64,000 bases of DNA from Streptomyces canus (GTDB taxonomy: Bacteria; Actinomycetota; Actinomycetes; Streptomycetales; Streptomycetaceae). Position 1 is the first letter of the stretch. Every line of letters begins with the position of its first letter. The stretch lies in assembly GCF_041435015.1 (NCBI RefSeq), contig NZ_CP107989.1, forward strand, positions 1,798,001-1,862,000. The letters run 5' to 3'. Under the pieces are notes generated by a model. The model was not told where the DNA came from and ran no database searches. It worked only from the letters and a program-made list of their open reading frames with translations. Position numbers and translations under genes: made by a program. Below are positions 25,388 through 32,557 of the stretch, in pieces.

Positions 25388-25399
25388 GAAAGCGCTTTC
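25388..25399 (-). promoter_or_regulatory. LacI-type operator palindrome upstream of alpha-mannosidase
   Basis: GAAAGCGCTTTC is a perfect 12-base palindrome with the central CG step typical of LacI-family operators. It sits in the 77-base gap between the GH4 stop and the mannosidase start, so the mannosidase-fucosidase pair probably has its own promoter and repressor. No LacI gene is in the window. Confidence 0.6.
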
Positions 25400-25412
25400 T
25401 AAAAAACGGACG

Positions 25413-26750
25413 CTACTTAAGGTACGCGAGCCCGGGATGCACCGAGGTGTAGCCCTCGACCAGCTTGCGGGCGACATTGACGGAGTCGACCAGCGGATGC
25501 AGCGCGAAGGCCTTCACCGCGGTCGCGCGCGAGGCGGACCCGGCGGCGGCCAGCACCTCCCGCTCGACCGCCTTGACCGAGCAGACCAGTCCGGTGGCGT
25601 GGTCGGGCAGCGGTGCGACGGAGACCGGGTGGGCGCCGTTGGCGTCGACGAGGCAGGGCACCTCGATGACGGCGTCGTGGTCGAGCACGGAGAGCGTGCC
25701 CTGGTTGCGGACGTTGAGGATCAGGGTGGTGCGCTCGTCGCGGGCGATGGCCCGCATCAGGGCGAGGGCGACCTTCTCGTAGCCGCCGGAGAGATCGTCG
25801 GCGTCGCGTTCTCCGGCGCCGGCCGTCTCCCGGTTCTCGGACATGTAGGTGGCCTCGCGCTCGGCACGCGTGCGGTCCCAGACGTCCAGCGCCTTGGCGC
25901 CGGGGGCGCCGACCTCGTCGTAGAACCGCGCCTGCTGGTCGGCGAGGAAGGCGCCGCGGGTCTTCTCGGCGTGCTGGTAGGCGCGAACGGCCTCGCGGTT
26001 GAAGTAGTAGTAGTGCAGGTACTCGTTGGGGATCGCGCCGAGGGACTGGAGCCAGTCGACGCCGAAGAGCTTGCCCTCCTCGAAGGAGCCGAGCAGGTCG
26101 GGGTCGGCGAGCAGGCGGGGCAGCTCGTCCCGGCCGGCGATCTTCAGACCGCGGACCCAGCCGAGGTGGTTGAGGCCGACATAGTCGATCCAGGCCTCGT
26201 TGGGGTTGGCGCCGAGCACGCGCGCGATACGGCGGCCGAGGCCGACCGGGGAGTCGCAGATGCCGATGACCCGGTCGCCGAGGTGACGGGACATGGCCTC
26301 GGTGACCAGGCCCGCCGGGTTGGTGAAGTTGATGACCCAGGCGTCGGGGGCGAGGCGCGCCACACGCCGGGCGATGTCCACGGCCACCGGGACCGTGCGC
26401 AGGCCGTAGGCGATGCCGCCCGCGCCGACCGTCTCCTGGCCGAGGACGCCCTCCGCGAGGGCCACCCGCTCGTCGTCGGCACGGCCCTCCAGGCCGCCGA
26501 CGCGGATCGCCGAGAAGATGAAGTCGGCGCCGCGCAGAGCCTCGTCCAGGTCGGTCGTGGTGGTCACCGTGGGGGCGTCGGGGACGGCCGCCGCCTGTTC
26601 GGCGAGGACCCGGCCGACCGCGGAGAGCCGGCCGGCGTCCAGGTCGTGCAGGACGACCTCGGTCACCCGGCCCTCGGCGCGGTCCGTCAGCAGCGCGCCG
26701 TACACGAGCGGGACCCGGAAGCCGCCGCCGCCGAGAATGGTCAGTTTCAC
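25413..26750 (-). CDS. GH4 family NAD-dependent glycosidase (6-phospho-beta-glucosidase type)
   Basis: 445 residues, GTG at 26750 after GGAGG. The NAD-binding start LTILGGGGFRVP, the metal-binding Cys in GICDSPVGLG and His in GLNHLGWV, and the Tyr region NEYLHYYYFNREA identify GH4. These enzymes use NAD, Mn and a redox-assisted elimination, usually on 6-phospho-glycosides made by PTS uptake. No PTS gene is nearby; instead there are an ABC importer and a PfkB kinase across the divergent promoter. The substrate may be phosphorylated in the cytoplasm, or unphosphorylated as in some GH4 members. Confidence 0.9.
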   Translation of the reverse strand: MKLTILGGGGFRVPLVYGALLTDRAEGRVTEVVLHDLDAGRLSAVGRVLAEQAAAVPDAPTVTTTTDLDEALRGADFIFSAIRVGGLEGRADDERVALAEGVLGQETVGAGGIAYGLRTVPVAVDIARRVARLAPDAWVINFTNPAGLVTEAMSRHLGDRVIGICDSPVGLGRRIARVLGANPNEAWIDYVGLNHLGWVRGLKIAGRDELPRLLADPDLLGSFEEGKLFGVDWLQSLGAIPNEYLHYYYFNREAVRAYQHAEKTRGAFLADQQARFYDEVGAPGAKALDVWDRTRAEREATYMSENRETAGAGERDADDLSGGYEKVALALMRAIARDERTTLILNVRNQGTLSVLDHDAVIEVPCLVDANGAHPVSVAPLPDHATGLVCSVKAVEREVLAAAGSASRATAVKAFALHPLVDSVNVARKLVEGYTSVHPGLAYLK

Positions 26751-26964
26751 CGGGTGCCTCCAAGAATGCCCCGGCGTTCCGGCTGGGACGAGTCATCTCC
26801 GGACAGCGCGCCGCGAGAACCGGGCACGCGCTGCCTCCTTGCACTTGCTCCGAGAACCCGGGCCGGCGTCGACCCGGCCGGTGCCGATCGGGTACGACCC
26901 GGTCGCCCACCGAGCGGTCGAGCGGCGTGAGCCAGGAATCTCCTTCGATTCCGGGGGCGGGGAT

Positions 26965-27750
26965 TCAAGCTTGTACCTTTCCTGCCAGGACCACTTCGAC
27001 GCCCGCCTCCTCCAGGGAGGAGCGGGTCGCCGCGTCGACCGGCGCGTTCGTCACCACCACGTCCAGGTCCTCCGGGCCGCAGACCTTCGCCATGCCCGTG
27101 CCCGGGAACTTGGCCGTGTCGGCGAGCAGGACGGTCTTGTCGCTCGCCTTGATCATGGCCCGCTTGACCGGCACCTCGACGACCGTCGTGTCCATCACCT
27201 GCCCACCGGGGCGCACTCCACTGGTGCCGAGGAAGAGCCAGTCGGCGTGCAGCTGGCGGAGGTTGTCCTCGGTGAGGAAACCGACCAGGGAGCGGTACTC
27301 GCGGCGGACCATGCCGCCGAGCAGGACCAGCTCGATGCCCTCGTCGTCGGCGAGCTCCTCGTAGACCACCAGATTGCTGGTGATCACGGTGAGGCGGCGG
27401 CCGTGCAGCTGCCGGGCCAGGCGGTAGGCGGTGGTGCCGATGTCGAGCAGCACGGACTGGCCGTCGGCGATCAGCGCGGCCGCCCGGGCGGCTATGGCGT
27501 CCTTCTCCGCCACCCGGACCTCGGCGACCTCGGCGAAGGGCTGGTCGCCCTCCTCGGCGCGCGCGCCGCCATGGACCCGGGTGAGCAGCCCGTCCTCCTC
27601 CAGCTTGACGAGGTCACGCCGGATGGTGGCGGGGCTCACACCGAGTTGCTCGGAGAGATCCGTCACGGCCGCGGGGCCGCCAGAGCGCAGGGCCCGCAGG
27701 ATGAGTTGGTGTCGTCGTTCAGCCAGCACACCGTGAACACTACTCGTCAT
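26965..27750 (-). CDS. DeoR/GlpR-family transcriptional repressor
   Basis: 261 residues from ATG at 27750; a TTG two codons upstream is possible and neither start has a clear ribosome site. An N-terminal winged helix-turn-helix (LAERRHQLILRALRSGG through TDLSEQLGVSPATIRRDLVKLEEDGLLTRVHGG, about 10-62) precedes a sugar-phosphate sensor domain (about 75-250) with DIGTTAYRLARQL and LLGGMVRREYRSLVG. Family members respond to phosphosugars. Divergent from the PfkB-ABC-GH2 operon and upstream of GH4, so it probably controls both. Confidence 0.92.
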   Translation of the reverse strand: MTSSVHGVLAERRHQLILRALRSGGPAAVTDLSEQLGVSPATIRRDLVKLEEDGLLTRVHGGARAEEGDQPFAEVAEVRVAEKDAIAARAAALIADGQSVLLDIGTTAYRLARQLHGRRLTVITSNLVVYEELADDEGIELVLLGGMVRREYRSLVGFLTEDNLRQLHADWLFLGTSGVRPGGQVMDTTVVEVPVKRAMIKASDKTVLLADTAKFPGTGMAKVCGPEDLDVVVTNAPVDAATRSSLEEAGVEVVLAGKVQA

Positions 27751-27785
27751 CTTCAATCATTTCTATGCTCAGTTCTGCTTAGGTA

Positions 27786-27846
27786 TTGACCAATGTCGCC
27801 GAGCGGCGCACGATTCCCGTCATCGAAATTGACGAGTTTTGACGAG
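27786..27846 (+). promoter_or_regulatory. Promoter and TTGACGAG direct repeats before PfkB operon
   Basis: TTGACC (27786-27791) and CACGAT (27809-27814) at 17-base spacing form a plausible promoter. Downstream, TTGACGAG occurs twice (27829-27836 and 27839-27846) with a ten-base period, one helical turn. A related inverted CTCGTCA lies at 27743-27749 at the DeoR start. These are candidate DeoR operators. Confidence 0.5.
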
Positions 27847-27856
27847 AGGCGCTCAC

Positions 27857-29398
27857 GTGGACGACGACCGGCCCGAGGTGCTGCTGACCGGGCTGCTCTT
27901 CTACGACCTCGTCCTGACGGGTCTGGGAAAGCCGCCGACGCCGGGCGAGGAGATCTGGACGGCCGGCATGGGCTGCGGCCCCGGCGGCATCGCCAACCTG
28001 GCGGTCGCCGCGTCCCGCTTCGGCCTGCGCACCTCCCTGGCCACGGTCTTCGGCGACGACTTCTACGGCGCCTACTGCCAGGAGATCCTCGCGGGTCAGG
28101 AAGGTGTCGACCTCTCGCTCTCCCGGGTCGCGGACGGCTGGCACACCCCCGTCACCGTCGCGCTCGCCCACGGTGACGACCGGGCGCTGGTCACCCACGG
28201 CCAGGAACCGCCGTACTCCCAGGACGCGCTGATGGGCGACCCGCCCGAGGCGCGCACGGCCCTGGTGCACCTGGAGTCCGAGCCGCGCGCCTGGCTCTCC
28301 AAGGCCGCCGCGAACGGCACGCACATCTACGCGGACGTCGGCTGGGACCCCACCCAGGTGTGGTCCACCGACCTCCTCGACCAGCTGGCCCTGTGCCACG
28401 CCTTCCTCCCCAACGAGACCGAGGCGATGGCCTACACCCGCACCGACAGCGCGGTCGCGGCCCTCGGCACGCTCTCCGAGCTGGTGCCGGTGGCCGTGGT
28501 CACGCGGGGAGGGGACGGCGCGATCGCCGTCGACCAGACCACCGGCGAGTACGCGGACGTGCCGGCGCTGGCTGTCGACGTCCTCGACGCCACGGGCGCG
28601 GGAGACGTCTTCGGCGCCGCCTTCGTCGCCGCCTCGCTGGGCGGCTGGCCGCTGGAGGAGCGACTGAGGTTCGCCGTCCTGGCGGCCGGGCTCTCCGTGG
28701 GGCACCACGGCGGCGCCCTGGCGGCCCCCGGCTGGTACGGCGTCGACCGCTGGTGGCGCTCGCCGGCGGATCCCGATCTGAAGCGGGCGTACGGCTTCCT
28801 GGTGGACCGCATCCCGGCGGACGTCGGTCCACCGGTCCACCACGCGCCGGTCACCCCGCCGGCCCGGCCCTTCCCGGTCGCCCGGGACACCGCGTCGGCC
28901 GAGCACCCCCCGGCCGCCCGGGACACCCCGCAGACCACGCACCCCCCGGCGGCCCGGGACACCCCGCAGACCACGCACCCCCCGACCACCCGCGACACGT
29001 CGGCCGAGCACCCCCCGGCCGCCCAGAACACCCCGCAGACCACGCACCCCCCGACCACCCGCGACACGTCGGCCGAGCACTCCCCGGCCGCCCGGGACAC
29101 CCCGCAGGCCGCGCACCCCCCGGCCGCCCAGAACACCCCGCAGACCACGCACCCCCCGACCACCCGCGACACGTCGGCCGAGCACCCCCCGGCCGCCCAG
29201 AACACCCCGCAGACCACGCACCCCCCGACCACCCGCGACACGTCGGCCGAGCACCCCCCGGCCGCCCAGAACACCCCGCAGACCACGCACCCCCCGACCA
29301 CCCGCGACACGTCGGCCGAGCACTCCCCGGCCGCCCGGGACACCCCGCAGGCCGCGCACCTCCCCGTCGCGCCACCCGACACCGCACGGCAGCACTGA
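27857..29398 (+). CDS. PfkB-family sugar kinase with long repetitive C-terminal tail
   Basis: 513 residues, GTG at 27857 seven bases after GAGAGG. Residues 1-325 form a ribokinase/PfkB kinase: GCGPGGIANLAVAASRFG for substrate binding and the DATGAGDVFGAAF anion hole with catalytic Asp about 249. It phosphorylates a sugar or nucleoside with ATP in the cytoplasm. After about residue 340 the protein becomes a Pro/Thr/Ala/His-rich tail of tandem 12- and 11-residue units (PAAQNTPQTTHP and PTTRDTSAEHP), encoded by 69-base repeats. PfkB kinases normally end near residue 320, so the tail is an addition, probably disordered. First gene of the importer operon. Confidence 0.88.
   Translation: MDDDRPEVLLTGLLFYDLVLTGLGKPPTPGEEIWTAGMGCGPGGIANLAVAASRFGLRTSLATVFGDDFYGAYCQEILAGQEGVDLSLSRVADGWHTPVTVALAHGDDRALVTHGQEPPYSQDALMGDPPEARTALVHLESEPRAWLSKAAANGTHIYADVGWDPTQVWSTDLLDQLALCHAFLPNETEAMAYTRTDSAVAALGTLSELVPVAVVTRGGDGAIAVDQTTGEYADVPALAVDVLDATGAGDVFGAAFVAASLGGWPLEERLRFAVLAAGLSVGHHGGALAAPGWYGVDRWWRSPADPDLKRAYGFLVDRIPADVGPPVHHAPVTPPARPFPVARDTASAEHPPAARDTPQTTHPPAARDTPQTTHPPTTRDTSAEHPPAAQNTPQTTHPPTTRDTSAEHSPAARDTPQAAHPPAAQNTPQTTHPPTTRDTSAEHPPAAQNTPQTTHPPTTRDTSAEHPPAAQNTPQTTHPPTTRDTSAEHSPAARDTPQAAHLPVAPPDTARQH
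28876..29361 (+). repeat. In-frame 69-base minisatellite with 36-base sub-units
   Basis: GACCACCCGCGACACG recurs at 28984, 29053, 29158, 29227 and 29296: spacings 69, 105 (69 plus 36), 69, 69. The unit is a 36-base and a 33-base module, both multiples of three, so copy changes keep the kinase frame. Because no stop occurs in the unit, other frames also stay open; only the kinase frame has a start and domain context. Confidence 0.9.
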
Positions 29399-29466
29399 CC
29401 CCGCGACACCCCCGCAAGCCCCCCCCGAATGCACGTCCCGAAAAGATCCGAAAGGCGGTGGGAGCT

Positions 29467-30753
29467 GTGCGGCTCTCACGAAGAGGCCTGCTCCGCGCGG
29501 GCCTGGGCGGTACAGCCGCCACGGCACTCGGCGGCCTGGCCACCGGCTGCGCCGTTCCGACCGGTTCGACCGGCCGGAACATGGTCCTCTGGTACTGGAG
29601 CGGCGGCCTGAGCGACACCGTCGTGAAGAACGCCAGAGCCCGCTACGGCAGTTCCGTGAGCCTGGACGCCATCCAGATCGGCGGCCAGTACCGCTCCAAG
29701 CTCATCACCACCATCACCGGCCGGGCCCACATCCCCGACATCGCGGGGCTCAAGGGCGAGGACATGGCCGCCTACCTGCCCAACGCGGACCAGTTCATCG
29801 ACCTGCGGACGCTGGGCGCGGAGAAGTACAAGAGCCAGTACCTGTCGTGGAAGTGGGACCAGGGCATCGCCGACGACGGCACGATGGTCGGCTTCCCGAT
29901 CGACTGCGGACCGGTCGGGCACTTCTACCAGTACGAGATCTTCCGCAAGGCGGGGCTGCCGTACGAACCGGACGACGTCTCCAAGGAGCTGAACACCTGG
30001 CAGAACTACTTCGCCGCGGGTGAGCAGCTCAAGAAGCGGATCCCGGGGACCATGCTCCTCACCGACGTCAACTCCGTGTTCGAGAACGTCGTACAGCAGG
30101 GCTCCAAGCGGTACGTCGACAAGGACCGCCACTTCATCGGCGACCAGGAGCACGTGCGCGACGCCTGGGCGCTCGCCGTGGAGGCCAAGCGCCGCGGGAT
30201 CGTCTCCGACCTCGTGAGCGGCACCCCGGACCAGCTGTCGGCCAAGCAGGACGGCAAGCTGCCCAGTGAACTGGGCGCCTCCTGGGCGGCCTTCGACATC
30301 AAGAACGGTGTGCCGAAGGCCAAGGGCAGGTACCGGGTCGCCCAGATGCCGGTACGGCCCGCCAACAACGGCGGATCGTTCCTGTCGATCACCAAGGCGT
30401 GCCGGGAACCCGAGCGGGCCTTCCAGATCATCACCTGGATCCTCGACGCGTCCAACCAGGCGCAGGGTTACGTCGACGCGGGCCTCTTCCCCTCCACGCC
30501 CGCCTCGTACGGCCTGAAGCAGATGCGGGAGCCCGACCCGTACTTCGGCGGGCAGGTCACGACCGACATCTTCGGGCCGGCCGCGCAGCAGATCGTGGTC
30601 GCCTACAACAGTCCGTTCGACGTCGCGCTCGGGCAGCCCATCAAGGACGAGATCAAGAACGTCGGCGTCCTCGGCAAGGACCCCAAGAAGGCCTGGAGTG
30701 ACGCCATGAGCAAGTGCCGTCGCATCGCGAAGCACCTGGGGGTGAGCTACTGA
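29467..30753 (+). CDS. Sugar ABC transporter substrate-binding lipoprotein (Tat type)
   Basis: 428 residues; GTG at 29467 preferred, another in-frame GTG lies three codons upstream. The signal has a twin-arginine motif LSRRGLLRAG and a lipobox LATGC (Cys about 24), so it is folded before export and anchored to the membrane. The mature part is a family 1 extracellular solute-binding protein: NMVLWYWSGGLSD, IPDIAGLKGEDMAAY, MVGFPIDCGPVGHFY. Captures an oligosaccharide for the two permeases that follow. No ATPase gene is present, so it likely uses a shared MsiK-type ATPase, as is usual for streptomycete sugar importers. Confidence 0.93.
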   Translation: MRLSRRGLLRAGLGGTAATALGGLATGCAVPTGSTGRNMVLWYWSGGLSDTVVKNARARYGSSVSLDAIQIGGQYRSKLITTITGRAHIPDIAGLKGEDMAAYLPNADQFIDLRTLGAEKYKSQYLSWKWDQGIADDGTMVGFPIDCGPVGHFYQYEIFRKAGLPYEPDDVSKELNTWQNYFAAGEQLKKRIPGTMLLTDVNSVFENVVQQGSKRYVDKDRHFIGDQEHVRDAWALAVEAKRRGIVSDLVSGTPDQLSAKQDGKLPSELGASWAAFDIKNGVPKAKGRYRVAQMPVRPANNGGSFLSITKACREPERAFQIITWILDASNQAQGYVDAGLFPSTPASYGLKQMREPDPYFGGQVTTDIFGPAAQQIVVAYNSPFDVALGQPIKDEIKNVGVLGKDPKKAWSDAMSKCRRIAKHLGVSY

Positions 30754-31703
30754 TGGCCGTCCTCGAGCAGACTCCGCCCGCGGTGGCACAGCCCTCGCCC
30801 ACGCGGCCCAAGAAGGGGCTGCGCAAGTACTGGCACCTCTACGCCGCGATCTCCCCCTTCTATCTGCTCTTCCTCGGCTTCGGCCTGTTCCCGGTCGGCT
30901 TCTCGCTCTATCTGTCCTTCCACCGCTGGGACGGCCTCGGCTCGATGGAGTGGGCCGGTCTCTCGCAGTACCAGTACCTGCTGAGCGACGGCGACTTCTG
31001 GAACTCGATCGGGAACACGCTCATCATCTGGGTGCTGGCCACCTTCCCCATGATCTTCCTGGCGATGGTCACAGCCGTGATGCTCAACTCCGCGGTGCGG
31101 TTCAAGGGCCTGTACCGCGTCGCGTACTTCCTGCCGAACGTCACCTCGGTCGTCGCCATCGCGATCGTCTTCGGCTCGATCTTCTCCACCAACAGCGGCG
31201 TGGTGAACGCCGTCCTGCACTCGGTGGGCATCGACCAGGTGGCCTGGCTGAACACGCCATGGGGCATCAAGGTCACCATCGCCGCCCTGATGACCTGGCA
31301 GTGGACCGGCTACAACGCCATCATCTTCCTCGCCGGGCTGCAGACCGTCCCGGGCGAGCTGTACGAGGCGGCGCGCATGGACGGCGCCGGTCCGATCCAG
31401 ACCTTCTTCCGGATCACGCTCCCGCTGCTGCGGCCCACGCTGCTGTTCGTGCTCGTCGTGTCGACGGTCACGGGTCTGCAGAGCTTCTCCGAACCGCAGG
31501 TCCTGCTCCAGACCTCGTCCAACGACTCGACGTTCGCGGGCGGCCCCGGTCACTCGGGCCAGACGATGGTCCTCTACTTCTTCCAGCAGACCTTCGACAA
31601 CAACGACTTCGGGTACGGCGCCGCGGTGGCGTGGGGCATCTTCCTCGTCGTCGTCCTCTTCTCGATCATCAACTGGCGCCTCGTGCAGCGCCGCGGCGAC
31701 TAG
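30753..31703 (+). CDS. Sugar ABC transporter permease (MalF-like)
   Basis: 316 residues; the ATG at 30753 shares a base with the binding-protein stop. Six membrane segments and the EAA coupling loop (ELYEAARMDGAGPIQTF) define a CUT1-type sugar permease. It pairs with the next gene to form the channel for the sugar caught by the preceding lipoprotein. Confidence 0.93.
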   Translation: MAVLEQTPPAVAQPSPTRPKKGLRKYWHLYAAISPFYLLFLGFGLFPVGFSLYLSFHRWDGLGSMEWAGLSQYQYLLSDGDFWNSIGNTLIIWVLATFPMIFLAMVTAVMLNSAVRFKGLYRVAYFLPNVTSVVAIAIVFGSIFSTNSGVVNAVLHSVGIDQVAWLNTPWGIKVTIAALMTWQWTGYNAIIFLAGLQTVPGELYEAARMDGAGPIQTFFRITLPLLRPTLLFVLVVSTVTGLQSFSEPQVLLQTSSNDSTFAGGPGHSGQTMVLYFFQQTFDNNDFGYGAAVAWGIFLVVVLFSIINWRLVQRRGD

Positions 31704-31717
31704 GAAGGGCGCGCATC

Positions 31718-32557
31718 ATGGCTGCCATCAAGGGATCCCGCCGCAGAGGGATCGCGCTGCACCTCCCGCTGATCATCGGCACACTGCTCTCGGCCTTCCC
31801 GTTCTACTGGGCCGTGATCATGTCGACGCACAGCTCGTCGGAGATCTTCGCGTACCCGCCGAAACTGCTGCCGGGAACGCACTTCCTGGAGAACGTCCGC
31901 AACCTCTTCGACGCCATCGACTTCTTCGGGTCCATGTGGAACTCGCTGCTGGTCGCGGTGTCGGTGACCTTCCTCGTCCTGCTCTTCGACTCGCTCGCGG
32001 CCTTCGTCTTCGCCAAGTTCGAGTTCCCGGGCAAGAACGTGCTGTTCGGGCTGCTCATGGTCATCTTCATGGTGCCGGCGCAGCTGTCGGTCATCCCGCA
32101 GTTCGTGATCATGGCGAAGATCGGCTGGATCGGCTCGATGACCGCGCTGATCGTGCCGGCCGCGGCCAACGCCTTCGGCATCTTCTGGATGCGCCAGTAC
32201 ATGAAGTCCGCCATCCACGACGAGCTGCTCGACGCCTCCAAGCTGGACGGCGCGCACTTCCTCCGCCAGTACTGGCACGTGGCGCTGCCGGTGGTCCGCC
32301 CCGGTCTCGCCTTCCTCGGCATCTTCACCTTCATGGGCCAGTGGAACGACTTCGCCTGGCCCCTGATCTCCCTCACCAACCCCGACAACGTGACCCTCCA
32401 GGTCGCGCTGTCCCAGCTCAACGGCACCCACGGCACCACCGACTACGGCATCGTGATGACCGGTGCCCTGCTCGCCCTCGTCCCGCTGCTGATCGTGTTC
32501 GCCATCGGCGCCAAGCAGATCATCGGCGACCTCGCCAAGGGGGCCGTACGCGGATGA
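31718..32557 (+). CDS. Sugar ABC transporter permease (MalG-like)
   Basis: 279 residues from ATG at 31718, with AGGAAGGG just upstream. Six membrane segments and the coupling loop ELLDASKLDGAHFLRQY match the second CUT1 permease. Its stop overlaps the beta-galactosidase start (ATGA), linking uptake to hydrolysis. Confidence 0.93.
   Translation: MAAIKGSRRRGIALHLPLIIGTLLSAFPFYWAVIMSTHSSSEIFAYPPKLLPGTHFLENVRNLFDAIDFFGSMWNSLLVAVSVTFLVLLFDSLAAFVFAKFEFPGKNVLFGLLMVIFMVPAQLSVIPQFVIMAKIGWIGSMTALIVPAAANAFGIFWMRQYMKSAIHDELLDASKLDGAHFLRQYWHVALPVVRPGLAFLGIFTFMGQWNDFAWPLISLTNPDNVTLQVALSQLNGTHGTTDYGIVMTGALLALVPLLIVFAIGAKQIIGDLAKGAVRG

Noticed and set aside
22225..25452. 1075-codon plus-strand open frame opposite the GH38 gene
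   Set aside because: It is the antisense shadow of a high-GC gene; GH38 catalytic motifs settle the strand.
27779..29618. Long open frames on the minus strand and other plus frames across the kinase tail, giving Gly/Arg- or His/Pro-rich repeats
   Set aside because: They arise because the 69-base repeat has no stop in several frames. They lack ribosome sites and domains, and the kinase frame explains the region.
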